50,707 nucleotides of DNA, taken from the NCBI GenBank assembly GCA_900316455.1, contig ONCX01000012.1, forward strand, positions 1 through 50,707, read 5' to 3'. The stretch comes from an uncultured Eubacteriales bacterium. Its GTDB lineage: Bacteria; Bacillota; Clostridia; Oscillospirales; Acutalibacteraceae. How positions within the stretch are numbered: the stretch's first letter is position 1; the number at the start of each line of letters is the position of its first letter. Of the stretch, positions 26,260-34,041 are shown one piece after another. The notes beneath the pieces were generated by a model. It had not been told where the DNA came from. It saw only the letters and a program-made list of their open reading frames with translations, and searched no databases. Both the position numbers and the translations under genes were made by a program.

Positions 26260-27546
26260 TCATAGCTTAATATCTCCGAAAACCTTGATCTTGTCTATTT
26301 CCTCAGCCGTCTTGAATTTGTCATAGGAATGCACAGCGTCGCTGTTTCCCATTTCCGCCTGAAGCTCGCTTATGTATTCCGAACGAGTCCTCACCCTTGA
26401 AACGCGGCGGACACTGCTGCCGCTTCTTTTGGCGCGGCGCGCATTTTCCTTAATACGTTCCTGTGGAGACATATAGACGGTTTTTTCCTTGTTCGCCGTT
26501 CCTCTCTTAGCGTAGACCGACTGCTCCTTGTGGGTCAGATTGTCCCACCAGTCGTGCAGCGCGTCAGTGCGTTCATTGAGCAGGTCGCGAATGGCTCTGC
26601 CCTCGGACCTTGCCCAGTACATAAACACGTCATACGCGTTGTCAGTGCTGACCGGCATGGTGTTGAGCAGCGGGCTGTTGGGTCTTGTGATGCATATAAC
26701 GGAAATCTCCGGCGGATTATTGAAGCGTATCCTCGACGGACTGCCCAGACCGCGTGTGACGTACATCTTGCTGCGCGCAATGCGGTATTCGCCCGACGTA
26801 TAAGCAATCTTGTTGCTCCTGATGATCCTGTCGATAAACGGAATTCTGTAATATCCGCCGTGAGTACCTCCGGCAAAAACCAGAGTAGCTCCCCAGCGCG
26901 AATACGCCTCAAAGCCCTTGGCATATCCGGTCAGAAGAATAACCGTCGCGTCCTGCGGACACTCGCCAAGAGTATCAAACACGTCGTTACTGCGAACCTT
27001 CTGGAATTTCCAGTCCTTGATGGGTTTGTTCTCGTCCGCCTTGAGTCCGGGACAATAGCCGTAAATATAGAGCTTCTCCCCGTCAACATTAATTTCGGCG
27101 CGGGAATTATTGAGGATAACCCCGCCCGCTTCCTGCACGGATTTAACAAAATTCTTGTGAAGCGTGCCGTTGCCAAGACGGAGATCGTCCTTACCCGGAA
27201 CCATTACCACAGGAATATCCCTGCCGACAGAATCCAGAAAATTATAGAACGCCTCGATATCCTCAGCCTTCGCGTCGCCCATATTTCCCGCGAAGAGAAT
27301 ATAGTCAGGACGTTCTCTTCGCACCTTGCGGGCAAGCTCAGAATTTTTCTCTCCGAAAGACATGTTGTGCAGATCGCTTATCAGCACGAACTTCATGCCA
27401 TCGAGTACACGCGGCAGTCCGTTGACCGTAACAGCCTTGTGGGTGGTGGAAAGAACAAACTTGCTCCTGATAAACTCCATGTAAACCATGCACACAATAA
27501 ATACCGCGAGTATTAATATAATCCAAAGCCAATTTGGAAGCAACAT
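26260..27546 (-). CDS. Metallophosphoesterase-fold membrane protein with degenerate metal site
   Basis: 428 residues: N-terminal transmembrane helix (1-25), then a calcineurin-like phosphoesterase domain recognisable by ISDLHNMSFGEKNSELA, PDYILFAGNMGD, VPGKDD, TLVFAGGTHGGYYRIP and MYVTRGLGSPS.RIRFNNPPEI. Against the family pattern, GDxxD reads GNMGD, GNHE reads GKDD, the metal His before the last block is replaced (LLTGYAKGF), and GHTHGG reads GGTHGG. Only the first DxH and the last His remain, so catalysis is doubtful. The C-terminal 130 residues are basic and low in complexity. Own promoter at 27594-27622. Function unknown. Confidence 0.8.
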   Translation of the reverse strand: MLLPNWLWIILILAVFIVCMVYMEFIRSKFVLSTTHKAVTVNGLPRVLDGMKFVLISDLHNMSFGEKNSELARKVRRERPDYILFAGNMGDAKAEDIEAFYNFLDSVGRDIPVVMVPGKDDLRLGNGTLHKNFVKSVQEAGGVILNNSRAEINVDGEKLYIYGYCPGLKADENKPIKDWKFQKVRSNDVFDTLGECPQDATVILLTGYAKGFEAYSRWGATLVFAGGTHGGYYRIPFIDRIIRSNKIAYTSGEYRIARSKMYVTRGLGSPSRIRFNNPPEISVICITRPNSPLLNTMPVSTDNAYDVFMYWARSEGRAIRDLLNERTDALHDWWDNLTHKEQSVYAKRGTANKEKTVYMSPQERIKENARRAKRSGSSVRRVSRVRTRSEYISELQAEMGNSDAVHSYDKFKTAEEIDKIKVFGDIKL

Positions 27547-27593
27547 GACAGATTCCCCCAGTTACTCATTTTTACTTACTACTCACCGCTTCT

Positions 27594-27622
27594 ATTATAC
27601 ATTACAAAACCCGCTAAGTCCA
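27594..27622 (-). promoter_or_regulatory. Promoter of the metallophosphoesterase-like gene
   Basis: Minus strand TGGACT (27622-27617), a 17-nt spacer, then TATAAT (27599-27594). It lies downstream of the terminator of the large RNA, so the two transcripts are separate. Confidence 0.55.
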
Positions 27623-27682
27623 TACCTTTTAACGAAAAATTTACGAACTTTTTTGCGCTTTTGTTTGTACGGTTGTTACATC

Positions 27683-27722
27683 AAAATAAAAACGATACCG
27701 ATATATTTCTACATCGGTATCG
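27683..27722 (-). terminator. Terminator of the large RNA
   Basis: On the minus strand CGATACCGAT pairs perfectly with ATCGGTATCG (27722-27693), followed by TTTTTATTTT. Confidence 0.9.
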
Positions 27723-29126
27723 CTTCCGGCTTTATGCTGCCGTAGCTATTTTGTTTTGTAATGTCCAGTTGCTTCTTTTTTTCGGGCTGTCATAACGATT
27801 GCCCGTTCCCGGCTTTTTCTGTTCGGATTATCCTCCGGCTTTTTTACAATTTGCTTTTTCTCAAACCTGCTCCTTGCATTCAGCCTTATCCTCCTGCCTT
27901 ATTACTTCAGGCGGAACGTTTCTTTGCTTTCCGAACTCAGCCTCTCAAAGCTTAATTGTACTTTGGACTCACCCTTTACATTTCATTTCTTGTCAGCTTG
28001 TAAAACTCTTTTTTCATTAAGCTCACTTGCCTTCATCGAAACTCAATTTGGTGCGGTTTTACATTTTCATTGGACTCGACCCTTTACATTTTTTACGATC
28101 TATAAATCTATATCTCGTTCAGGTCATATTAAATCTTTTTTACAGCTTACGCCTCATTAAGATTATTTTACATCGGATTTGCCGCTGCTTTATTAAACCT
28201 GTCGGGTTCTTTCTATATTCAACATTGCATGTGATTTTATGCTTTGCGTATGACGTTGTTCGTTCGACGCTTCTGCATATTTGCTTTCAGGCTTTTTTGC
28301 TCTTTGCCTTTCTCAGCTTTTTCTTTTTCACATCAACTGTTCGATCTGTCTCTGTATAATAATTTACTGCACGCGACTTATTACATCGTTCTTTTTCCAC
28401 TTTTTCACTGTAACTGACGTTCCCGCCATTTTCACGACCGGCTGAGATTGTCTTTTTTGTCGCTTTTTCAGATTTTCACTTTTTTCACTTTTCTTTATCT
28501 GCATCTTTTATCTTTCCCGTCGGTATCACGGTCAGATGCATTTTCTTTTGCAGTAATTATTTACACATTCTGCGCGGCCTTGGTCTGTCTGACTTTCGTT
28601 TCCCGTTTCTGTTATGTTTCGCGTTTCCGTCAGCAGAATTATCTGATTTTTTCAAACGGCTTTCCGCTCCGTTTGTCTGCTTACATTATTGAAGCCTTCG
28701 GAATTTCCATTGCTTTGTAACTCCAAGGCGTACTGTTCATAAACATTGCACAGGCTTTTATCTTGCATCAACCAATCTGCTTCGATTTTTGCGTCTCGGA
28801 TTGTTTGCTATAAAAGCTCTTGTACTCATTGCCATTTTTTGTTACTCAGCAATTTCACTTTCGTGGGCTTCGGTTCCGATGTGCTGTGAGGCAGTTGCTA
28901 CATCCATCGGCGTCACCCCGTTTCTTTTGTATTGCTTAATCGAGCTCTGTTCGGGAAAGGATACGGTCTTCATTTTCGGGTTGTTCCCATTATTTATTCC
29001 AACCTCAGACAGCTTACTTTTTTCGGTCTTATTTTTTCGATCGATACTTCGATCTACGTTGCATTTACGTAAGACTTACTTTTTTTCATTACTGTCTATC
29101 CTTAACTTTGCCGCTCTCCTAAGCTC
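27683..29126 (-). ncRNA. Candidate very large structured non-coding RNA (about 1.44 kb)
   Basis: No minus-strand reading frame of 60 codons exists here; stops occur in all three frames, and the plus-strand frames are short, Phe/Ser/Cys-rich and lack ribosome sites. On the minus strand a TTGACA-17-TATATT promoter (29161-29133) lies at one end and a strong terminator (27722-27683) at the other. The transcript is purine-rich, with A-rich single-stranded stretches between many perfect local stems: GACAG/CUGUC enclosing GUCUUA/UAAGAC, UACGU/ACGUA and GAUCGA-AGUA-UCGAUC (29096-29008); CCGAUG/CAUCGG; CAC-GAAA-GUG (28865-28856); AAACGG/CCGUUU; UGCAUCU/AGAUGCA around CCGU/ACGG (28540-28500); AACC/GGUU. 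This style resembles ornate large bacterial RNAs (OLE, GOLLD, ROOL), but it is longer. Identity with a known family could not be tested. Confidence 0.65.
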
Positions 29127-29132
29127 AACTAT

Positions 29133-29161
29133 AATATAACACATCTTATTGGATTTGTCAA
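29133..29161 (-). promoter_or_regulatory. Promoter of the large RNA
   Basis: Minus strand TTGACA (29161-29156), a 17-nt spacer, then TATATT (29138-29133). Predicted start near 29126. Confidence 0.8.
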
Positions 29162-29220
29162 TAGTTTTTTTAAAAAAACTGAAAAAAATTTATTTAAACT
29201 GAAATAATGCAAATTTCCTA

Positions 29221-29249
29221 TTGACATGTGTAAAAAAAGCGTGTAAAAT
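29221..29249 (+). promoter_or_regulatory. Promoter of the DUF1292 gene
   Basis: TTGACA (29221-29226), a 17-nt spacer, then TAAAAT (29244-29249), divergent from the large-RNA promoter 60-90 bp away. The 5' leader of about 107 nt is GC-richer than its surroundings. Confidence 0.8.
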
Positions 29250-29363
29250 ACAATTGGTTTTTGAAAAGCCCGTTTGAAATGCCCGTAAAACCAGATCTGA
29301 CGCAAGGGGATCCGGCTTTGGGGCGCAATCCAGTTAAGCTTCACAGTGAGGTTAAGGCAATAC

Positions 29364-29723
29364 ATGAGTGATGAGATTAACACAAGCGGCTCCGCCGCCG
29401 AGGAAGAAGACATAGACGAAGACGACAGCATTATTTCTTTGATAGACGACGAAGGACGCACATCTGAATATCAGATACTTGACGCCATTGAAACCCATGA
29501 GGGAAGATTTGTAGCCCTGATGCCGCTCGCCTCCATCGACGACGAAACCGGCGAGGCGGAATACATGATACTCAGGGTTGACATTGTGGACGACGAGGAG
29601 GAGCTTGCCGAGATCGACGACGACGAGTTGCTCACAGCGCTCGACGATCTCTTCCACGAGCGGTTCAAGGAGCTTTACGGCGACGAGGACGAGGATTCCG
29701 GCCGCTCGCTTGCCGGCGCATAA
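29364..29723 (+). CDS. DUF1292 (YrzB-like) acidic protein
   Basis: 119 residues from ATG 29364, 6 nt after AAGG; a GTG 18 bp earlier is less likely. DDSIISLIDDEGRTSEYQIL, FVALMPLASIDDETGEAEYM and ILRVDIVDDEEELAEIDDDE are typical of the small, very acidic Firmicutes DUF1292 family, which often lies near ruvX and alanyl-tRNA synthetase. Function unknown. Net charge is strongly negative, with D/E-rich ends. Monocistronic between its promoter and the 6S-like RNA. Confidence 0.85.
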   Translation: MSDEINTSGSAAEEEDIDEDDSIISLIDDEGRTSEYQILDAIETHEGRFVALMPLASIDDETGEAEYMILRVDIVDDEEELAEIDDDELLTALDDLFHERFKELYGDEDEDSGRSLAGA

Positions 29724-29759
29724 TTTCTTTATCATACGCAAATAATATAATATAACAAT

Positions 29760-29965
29760 GCTTAATATTCTGCCCGATTCGCGGACTGTGCTTTTATAAC
29801 CCTACAAATTTTTCTTAGGGAGCCAGGTCTCCGGCGGTGGATTGCAGACCTCCCGCAGTCTTGAACTGAGTCCGGAAGCAGGGAGCGAGAAGCCGTTGGG
29901 ATGGCACCCACCTGTTACTTTTAGTAGCAGGTTATTTAAAGCCCATTACGGTCGGGCGGGATTAC
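29760..29965 (+). ncRNA. ssrS: 6S-like regulatory RNA (SsrS)
   Basis: About 200 nt with no ribosome site or sensible frame. The ends form a rod: CUGCCCGAUU (29770-29779) pairs fully, with G-U pairs, with GGUCGGGCGG (29950-29959), and GCUUU with AAAGC further in. The interior has AGGUCU/AGACCU, CUCCC/GGGAG and a small hairpin on the 3' side (ACCUGUUACU/AGUAGCAGGU) as in the central bubble of 6S RNAs; the GGCACCCACCUG stretch is one I associate with bacterial 6S. 6S binds the sigma-70/sigma-A RNA polymerase holoenzyme. TATAAT at 29746-29751 may be its -10 box. Family call is by recall of layout; exact ends are approximate. Confidence 0.55.
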
Positions 29966-29972
29966 TTTTTAA

Positions 29973-30016
29973 AAAAAAAACACACGGACTGTCTTTTGTA
30001 CTGCCCGTGTGTTTTT
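29973..30016. terminator. Bidirectional terminator after the 6S-like RNA
   Basis: An A-run, then ACACACGG pairing with CCGTGTGT, then a T-run (stem about 29977-29987 with 30004-30015). Confidence 0.85.
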
Positions 30017-30175
30017 ATACTACTCTCCGGTTGAAAGAAGACAAATTTTTTGCGAGAATATTTCGTGTCATGCGAGGATGACGACGACGGCGGGCTGGCG
30101 CCCGCTTAGGAGGAAGACGAAGCAGGGCGCGAAATAGACCTCAAAAAATGTCTGATTTTAGCCGGAGAGTAGTAT
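30017..30175. repeat. 159-bp inverted-repeat element with nested stems
   Basis: Perfect 14-nt terminal inverted repeats ATACTACTCTCCGG (30017-30030) and CCGGAGAGTAGTAT (30162-30175). Inside are further matching arms, GACAAATTTTTTG with CAAAAAATGTC and ATTTCG with CGAAAT, and an apical hairpin GCGGGC-TGGC-GCCCGC. The whole element can form one long hairpin. No open frame. It could be a MITE-like or REP-like dispersed element, or a structured RNA at the 3' end of the leucine-rich-repeat gene; other genomic copies would decide. Confidence 0.6.
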
Positions 30176-30178
30176 TAT

Positions 30179-31771
30179 TTACTTCTGGAAATTGTATCTG
30201 AATGTCTCGGTTTCCTCGTCAAAGCCTATGACGTTCTTCCATTTTCTGAATGAATTCTTGAATTTTTCTCTGAGCGGCGCGTCTCTCCATTCCTGATTGG
30301 TGGTCCTGAACTGGTCGTGATCCACCTTGAAGAATGTCGTGCAGCCGGGATTGGACTGAGTGAATCTGTTCTGCTCGTCCTCGGGAACGTCGTTGTCAAA
30401 TATCGCCATCTCAAGCCTTTCATGATTATAAAGCGGCGAGAGATCGGTTATTTTCTCGCTTTTGTAAAGATTCACCATTCTGATATTCCCAAGATTCCTG
30501 AGCGGCTCGGCGCTTTCGATGTCGTTGTCATTCAGCTCAAGGAATTCTAACTTTTCAAGTCCCGCAAGCGGGGATATGTCGGTGACAAAATTATCTGTAA
30601 GTATCAGGGCGCGAAGGTTTTTCAGGTTGGCAAGGCAGCTTATATCGCGGAAATTGCAGTGTCCTATGTCGAGCGACACAAGCTCCGTGCAGTATTTGAA
30701 AAGCGGCTCCATCGTCTTGTCGTTGAGCTTCCTGCCCACCGCCTTGGACTTTATCAGAGTGGAGAAAGCGACCGCGTCTGTCCTTACGGTATAGCCCATG
30801 AAGCCTATGTTCCACACGAATTTGACGTCAGGATATCTTTCTATCAGCTTGTCCATGCTGTCGTTGTTCAGACCGCAGTTGAACATATACACCTTTTTCA
30901 GACTGTGGAACCGGCGGAGCTTTTGGTCGAATTCATCGGTGAATTCCTGAAGAGTGTGCTTCTGCCCGTTGAGCTTTACGGATTCGTCGCCCGTGCTGAC
31001 CTTTGCGCCGAACACTGAGGTATTCCATATAACCCTGACCTCCGGAAGGCTTTCCTTCAATCCGAGAAGCTGCTCGCTGTCGGGACAATCCGCCGCGTCT
31101 ATTTCCTCAAGCGAATTAAAGTATTTCAGCCGTGCGGCTTCCTCCTCCCAGCCGCCGTCGAAGAAGCCCGCCGACAGCTTCACGGATTTATCCGAGCTGA
31201 GGTATTCCATGCCGTCAAATGACAGCCTTCTGATTATTTCACATTCCGGAAGATGCTTTTTGAGAAAATCACACGTCGCGTCGCTCACATCAGAACGGCT
31301 GAGATCGAGCGATTCAAGCTTTCTGAGCGCGGCAAGCAGCCGGATATCGCCGTCGCTCATATTATCCGGCAGATTCACCCTCCTGTCGGACGAGCCGAAT
31401 CTCGCGCCGCCTGCCAGCACGCCGCATTCAAGCTCCGCGTTCGGGTGCGCGGTGTAGAACGCTATGCAGTCCTTCGCGGGGAAATCGCTTCCGCTGACCC
31501 GCAGACTGCGAAGCGACGCGCATTCCGCAAGCGCCGGAAGAGCCTTGACCACCTCTCCCGAAGCGTCGGCCGTTTCGAGATAAGTCAGCCTGCCAAGCGC
31601 AGAGATGTCCTGAACGCCGCTGCCCCTGAGATCGGCTGCGGTAACCGAGACAGAAAAGTATTTGTCCCCGATTTTAACATAATTCGCGCTGAACAGAATA
31701 TATCCCGTAACAGCACACGCGACAATCAGACACGCGATTATCGCGGTAAAAACAAAGGCTTTCTTCTTCAT
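30179..31771 (-). CDS. Membrane-anchored leucine-rich-repeat protein
   Basis: 530 residues. N-terminal signal-anchor helix (about 5-27), then repeats: an N-terminal set (DISALGRLTYLETADASG, LLAALRKLESLDLSRSDVSD) and a C-terminal set of internalin-like 22-mers (LVSLDIGHCNFRDISCLANL, LRALILTDNFVTDISPLAGL, LEFLELNDNDIESAEPL), ending in an unrelated tail RKWKNVIGFDEETETFRY. LRR arrays of this type mediate protein binding at the cell surface; no catalytic motif is visible. A promoter was not identified. Partner unknown. Confidence 0.85.
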   Translation of the reverse strand: MKKKAFVFTAIIACLIVACAVTGYILFSANYVKIGDKYFSVSVTAADLRGSGVQDISALGRLTYLETADASGEVVKALPALAECASLRSLRVSGSDFPAKDCIAFYTAHPNAELECGVLAGGARFGSSDRRVNLPDNMSDGDIRLLAALRKLESLDLSRSDVSDATCDFLKKHLPECEIIRRLSFDGMEYLSSDKSVKLSAGFFDGGWEEEAARLKYFNSLEEIDAADCPDSEQLLGLKESLPEVRVIWNTSVFGAKVSTGDESVKLNGQKHTLQEFTDEFDQKLRRFHSLKKVYMFNCGLNNDSMDKLIERYPDVKFVWNIGFMGYTVRTDAVAFSTLIKSKAVGRKLNDKTMEPLFKYCTELVSLDIGHCNFRDISCLANLKNLRALILTDNFVTDISPLAGLEKLEFLELNDNDIESAEPLRNLGNIRMVNLYKSEKITDLSPLYNHERLEMAIFDNDVPEDEQNRFTQSNPGCTTFFKVDHDQFRTTNQEWRDAPLREKFKNSFRKWKNVIGFDEETETFRYNFQK

Positions 31772-31871
31772 GATACAAATTCCTCCGGAGAATCAATAAT
31801 ATATACCCTATATCAAATGAAACACGGAATTTAGTATAGCACATTAAGGCGGTCTTTTCAATAGTTTTTCG

Positions 31872-31900
31872 TTGACTTTGCCGTAATAAAATGCTAATAT
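31872..31900 (+). promoter_or_regulatory. Promoter of the pyrK-pyrD-ruvX-hemW operon
   Basis: TTGACT (31872-31877), a 17-nt spacer, then TAATAT (31895-31900). The leader is only about 30 nt, with GGGAGG just before pyrK. Confidence 0.7.
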
Positions 31901-31935
31901 AAAATAATGGAAATCAGCAGGGAGGAATTATATAT

Positions 31936-32709
31936 ATGAAATACACCAGGGAGCTTTGTCCCATAATCAAAAAGGAACAGCTCAACAAAACAACATTCAG
32001 CTTCACGGTGAAATCCGAAAAAGCCGTGCAGAGCATGAAGGCGGGACAGTTCGCTAATATTCTTGTCGAGGGCAAAACTCTCCGCCGTCCTATATCGGTT
32101 TGCGGATTCAGCCGCGAAGAGGGGCTTATCCGCTTTGTGTTCGAGATAAGGGGCGAGGGAACGGAGATAATGTCCGGAATGGAAGAGGGAGAACGCATGG
32201 ATATTTTAGCTCCTCTCGGCAACGGGTTCGACATAAACCCGAATGAAAAAGCCGTATTTGTCGGTGGCGGAATAGGCGTGCCGCCGCTTCTCGGAGCCTC
32301 CGCGCCATACGGCGGGAACGCGACGGTGCTTCTGGGATTCAGGAACGCCGGAGCCGCGATACTGTCCGATGAATTCCGCGGGAACGGCGCAGACGTGCGT
32401 ATTGCCACGGACGACGGCTCGCTGGGTCACCACGGATTCGTGACGCAGCTTCTCGCCCAAAGGCTGGACGAGTCTCCCTGCGACGCGGTATACGCCTGCG
32501 GTCCAAAGCCGATGTTGAAGCTCACCGCGGCGGAGGCTGAAAAGCGCGGAATAAAATGCATGGTTTCGCTTGAGGAAAGAATGGGCTGCGGCGTGGGCGC
32601 GTGTCTGGTATGCGCCTGCAAAACAAGAACGCCCGACGGCGGGGAGAAATATCTGCACGTATGCAAAAACGGACCCGTATTCGACAGCAGGGAGGTAATC
32701 TGGGAATGA
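31936..32709 (+). CDS. pyrK: Dihydroorotate dehydrogenase B, electron-transfer subunit
   Basis: 257 residues: FAD-binding beta barrel (FANILVEGKTLRRPISVCGF, with the RxxS flavin motif RRPIS), NAD-binding domain with VGGGIGVPPLL and YACGPKPML, and a C-terminal 2Fe-2S site MGCGVGACLVCAC plus the last Cys in HVCKNGPVF. It passes electrons from dihydroorotate, oxidised by PyrD, to NAD. GGGAGG precedes the ATG; its stop overlaps the pyrD start (ATGA), implying balanced synthesis of the heterotetramer. Confidence 0.95.
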   Translation: MKYTRELCPIIKKEQLNKTTFSFTVKSEKAVQSMKAGQFANILVEGKTLRRPISVCGFSREEGLIRFVFEIRGEGTEIMSGMEEGERMDILAPLGNGFDINPNEKAVFVGGGIGVPPLLGASAPYGGNATVLLGFRNAGAAILSDEFRGNGADVRIATDDGSLGHHGFVTQLLAQRLDESPCDAVYACGPKPMLKLTAAEAEKRGIKCMVSLEERMGCGVGACLVCACKTRTPDGGEKYLHVCKNGPVFDSREVIWE

Positions 32710-33620
32710 GCAGACTTAATGTTAATATCTGCGGGGTGGAATTCAAGAACCCCGTCATAGCAGCTTCCGGAACATACGGCTTCGGCAGGGAATACAACGA
32801 ATTCTATCCGATATCAAAGCTCGGCGGCATTTCCTCAAAAGGCATGACTATACGCGAAAAGGCGGGCAATCCTCCGCCTCGTATAGCAGAGACTCCGAGC
32901 GGCATACTCAATTCCGTCGGGCTGCAGAATCCCGGGGTAGATCATTTTATCAGCGAGGATCTGCCGTGGCTGCGTCAGCAGGATATTGTGGTAATAGCCA
33001 ATATCGCCGGAGCGACCGAGGAGGACTACGCGGCAATAGCCGAAAAAATCAGCGCGTCCGACGTTGACATGGTGGAGCTGAACATCTCCTGTCCCAACGT
33101 CAAGGCAGGAGGCGCGGCATTCGGTACTTCCTGCGCCGGAGCGGAGAATATTACCGCGCTTGTCAGGAAACACTGCCCGAACAAGCCCCTGATAGTCAAG
33201 CTCTCGCCCAATGTGACGAGCATTTCCGATATCGCCATGGCTGTTGAAGCAGCCGGAGCGGACGCCGTTTCGCTCATCAACACGCTTCTCGGCATGAGGA
33301 TAGACATTCGCACACGCAGACCCATACTGCGTAACAACAAGGGCGGCATGTCGGGCGCGGCGGTATTTCCGATTGCCGTAAGAATGGTAAACGAGGTCTA
33401 TAACGCCGTAAAGATTCCGGTGATAGGTCTCGGCGGCATATGCGGCTGGAAGGACGCGATAGAAATGACGCTCGCAGGCGCGTCGGCGATTCAGGTGGGA
33501 ACGGCGATGTTCACAGACCCCTACGCGCCGCTTAAAATAATCGACGGAATGGACAGCTACCTCGCCGAAAACGGCATTGAAAATATCTCAGAGCTTGTGG
33601 GACAGGTGGAGCTATGGTAA
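32706..33620 (+). CDS. pyrD: Dihydroorotate dehydrogenase B, catalytic subunit
   Basis: 304 residues from ATG 32706, within the ATGA overlap with pyrK; the frame is open further upstream but inside pyrK. SRLNVNICGVEFKNPVIAAS, GLQNPGV, ELNISCPNVKAGG with the type 1B catalytic Cys in AFGTSCAG, IVKLSPNVT, and GGIC.W.DA are diagnostic of class 1B. It oxidises dihydroorotate to orotate with FMN. Its 3' end overlaps ruvX by 7 bp. Confidence 0.96.
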   Translation: MSRLNVNICGVEFKNPVIAASGTYGFGREYNEFYPISKLGGISSKGMTIREKAGNPPPRIAETPSGILNSVGLQNPGVDHFISEDLPWLRQQDIVVIANIAGATEEDYAAIAEKISASDVDMVELNISCPNVKAGGAAFGTSCAGAENITALVRKHCPNKPLIVKLSPNVTSISDIAMAVEAAGADAVSLINTLLGMRIDIRTRRPILRNNKGGMSGAAVFPIAVRMVNEVYNAVKIPVIGLGGICGWKDAIEMTLAGASAIQVGTAMFTDPYAPLKIIDGMDSYLAENGIENISELVGQVELW

Positions 33621-34036
33621 TAATGTCGGTGGATTTCGGACGGGCGCGCACCGGAATAGCCGTATGCGACCCAAATGAAATGCTCGCTTCGCCCGTTACG
33701 GTGATAAACGAAAAATACGTTCCCAACCTCGTGGCAAAAGTCGCGGCGCTCGCTGCCGAAAAAAAGGCGGAGCTTATAGTCGTGGGACTGCCGGTCAACA
33801 TGGACGGCTCGGAGGGCGAGAGCGCGATGAATGCGCGTCGCTTCGCCGGAGACCTGCGTGAAGCCTGCGGGATACCTGTGGATATGCTCGACGAGCGCTG
33901 CACCACAATGGAAGCGCACGTCTTCCTCAACGCCACCAACACGCGCGGCAAAAAGCGCAAGGCTGTCGTAGACGCTGTGTCGGCGGTAATTATACTTGAA
34001 AACTACCTCGCCAGAAGAAAATCGCCGGGGGTCTGA
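33614..34036 (+). CDS. ruvX: RuvX/YqgF family nuclease (putative Holliday junction resolvase)
   Basis: 140 residues; ATG 33614 follows AGGTGGAG, and ATG 33623 is an alternative. An RNase H-like fold: VDFGRARTGIAVCDP carries the first catalytic Asp, LIVVGLPVNMDGSEGE the Glu region, and DERCTTMEA and DAVSAVIILENYL the remaining acidic residues. In E. coli YqgF processes the 5' end of pre-16S rRNA. Sits between pyrD (7-bp overlap) and hemW (5-bp gap), a mixed operon. Confidence 0.93.
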   Translation: MVIMSVDFGRARTGIAVCDPNEMLASPVTVINEKYVPNLVAKVAALAAEKKAELIVVGLPVNMDGSEGESAMNARRFAGDLREACGIPVDMLDERCTTMEAHVFLNATNTRGKKRKAVVDAVSAVIILENYLARRKSPGV

Positions 34037-34041
34037 TTCTC

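Noticed and set aside
28843-29000. Minus-strand stretch reading NPKMKTVSFPEQSSIKQY and onward as part of a real protein
   Set aside because: It looks coding for about 45 codons but has no ribosome site, ends at a stop, and overlaps perfect stems (CCGAUG/CAUCGG, CAC-GAAA-GUG). It remains the best argument for a decayed gene and should be tested by BLASTX.
27683-29126. Direct assignment to OLE, GOLLD or ROOL
   Set aside because: Length is about twice those families and no diagnostic motif could be confirmed by eye; left as unassigned.
27761-29139. Six plus-strand frames of 64-116 codons
   Set aside because: Phe/Ser/Leu/Cys-rich, mutually overlapping, without ribosome sites, and antisense to the promoter-terminator pair of the large RNA. 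Their openness follows from the pyrimidine-rich strand.
29760-29965. SRP RNA as identity of the small RNA
   Set aside because: GUCCGGAAGC recalls the SRP tip, but the required GGAAGG/AGCAG symmetric loop is not formed, whereas the long end-to-end rod fits 6S better.
29842-30081. Plus-strand frame of 79 codons
   Set aside because: It runs through the 6S-like RNA, a terminator and the inverted-repeat element.
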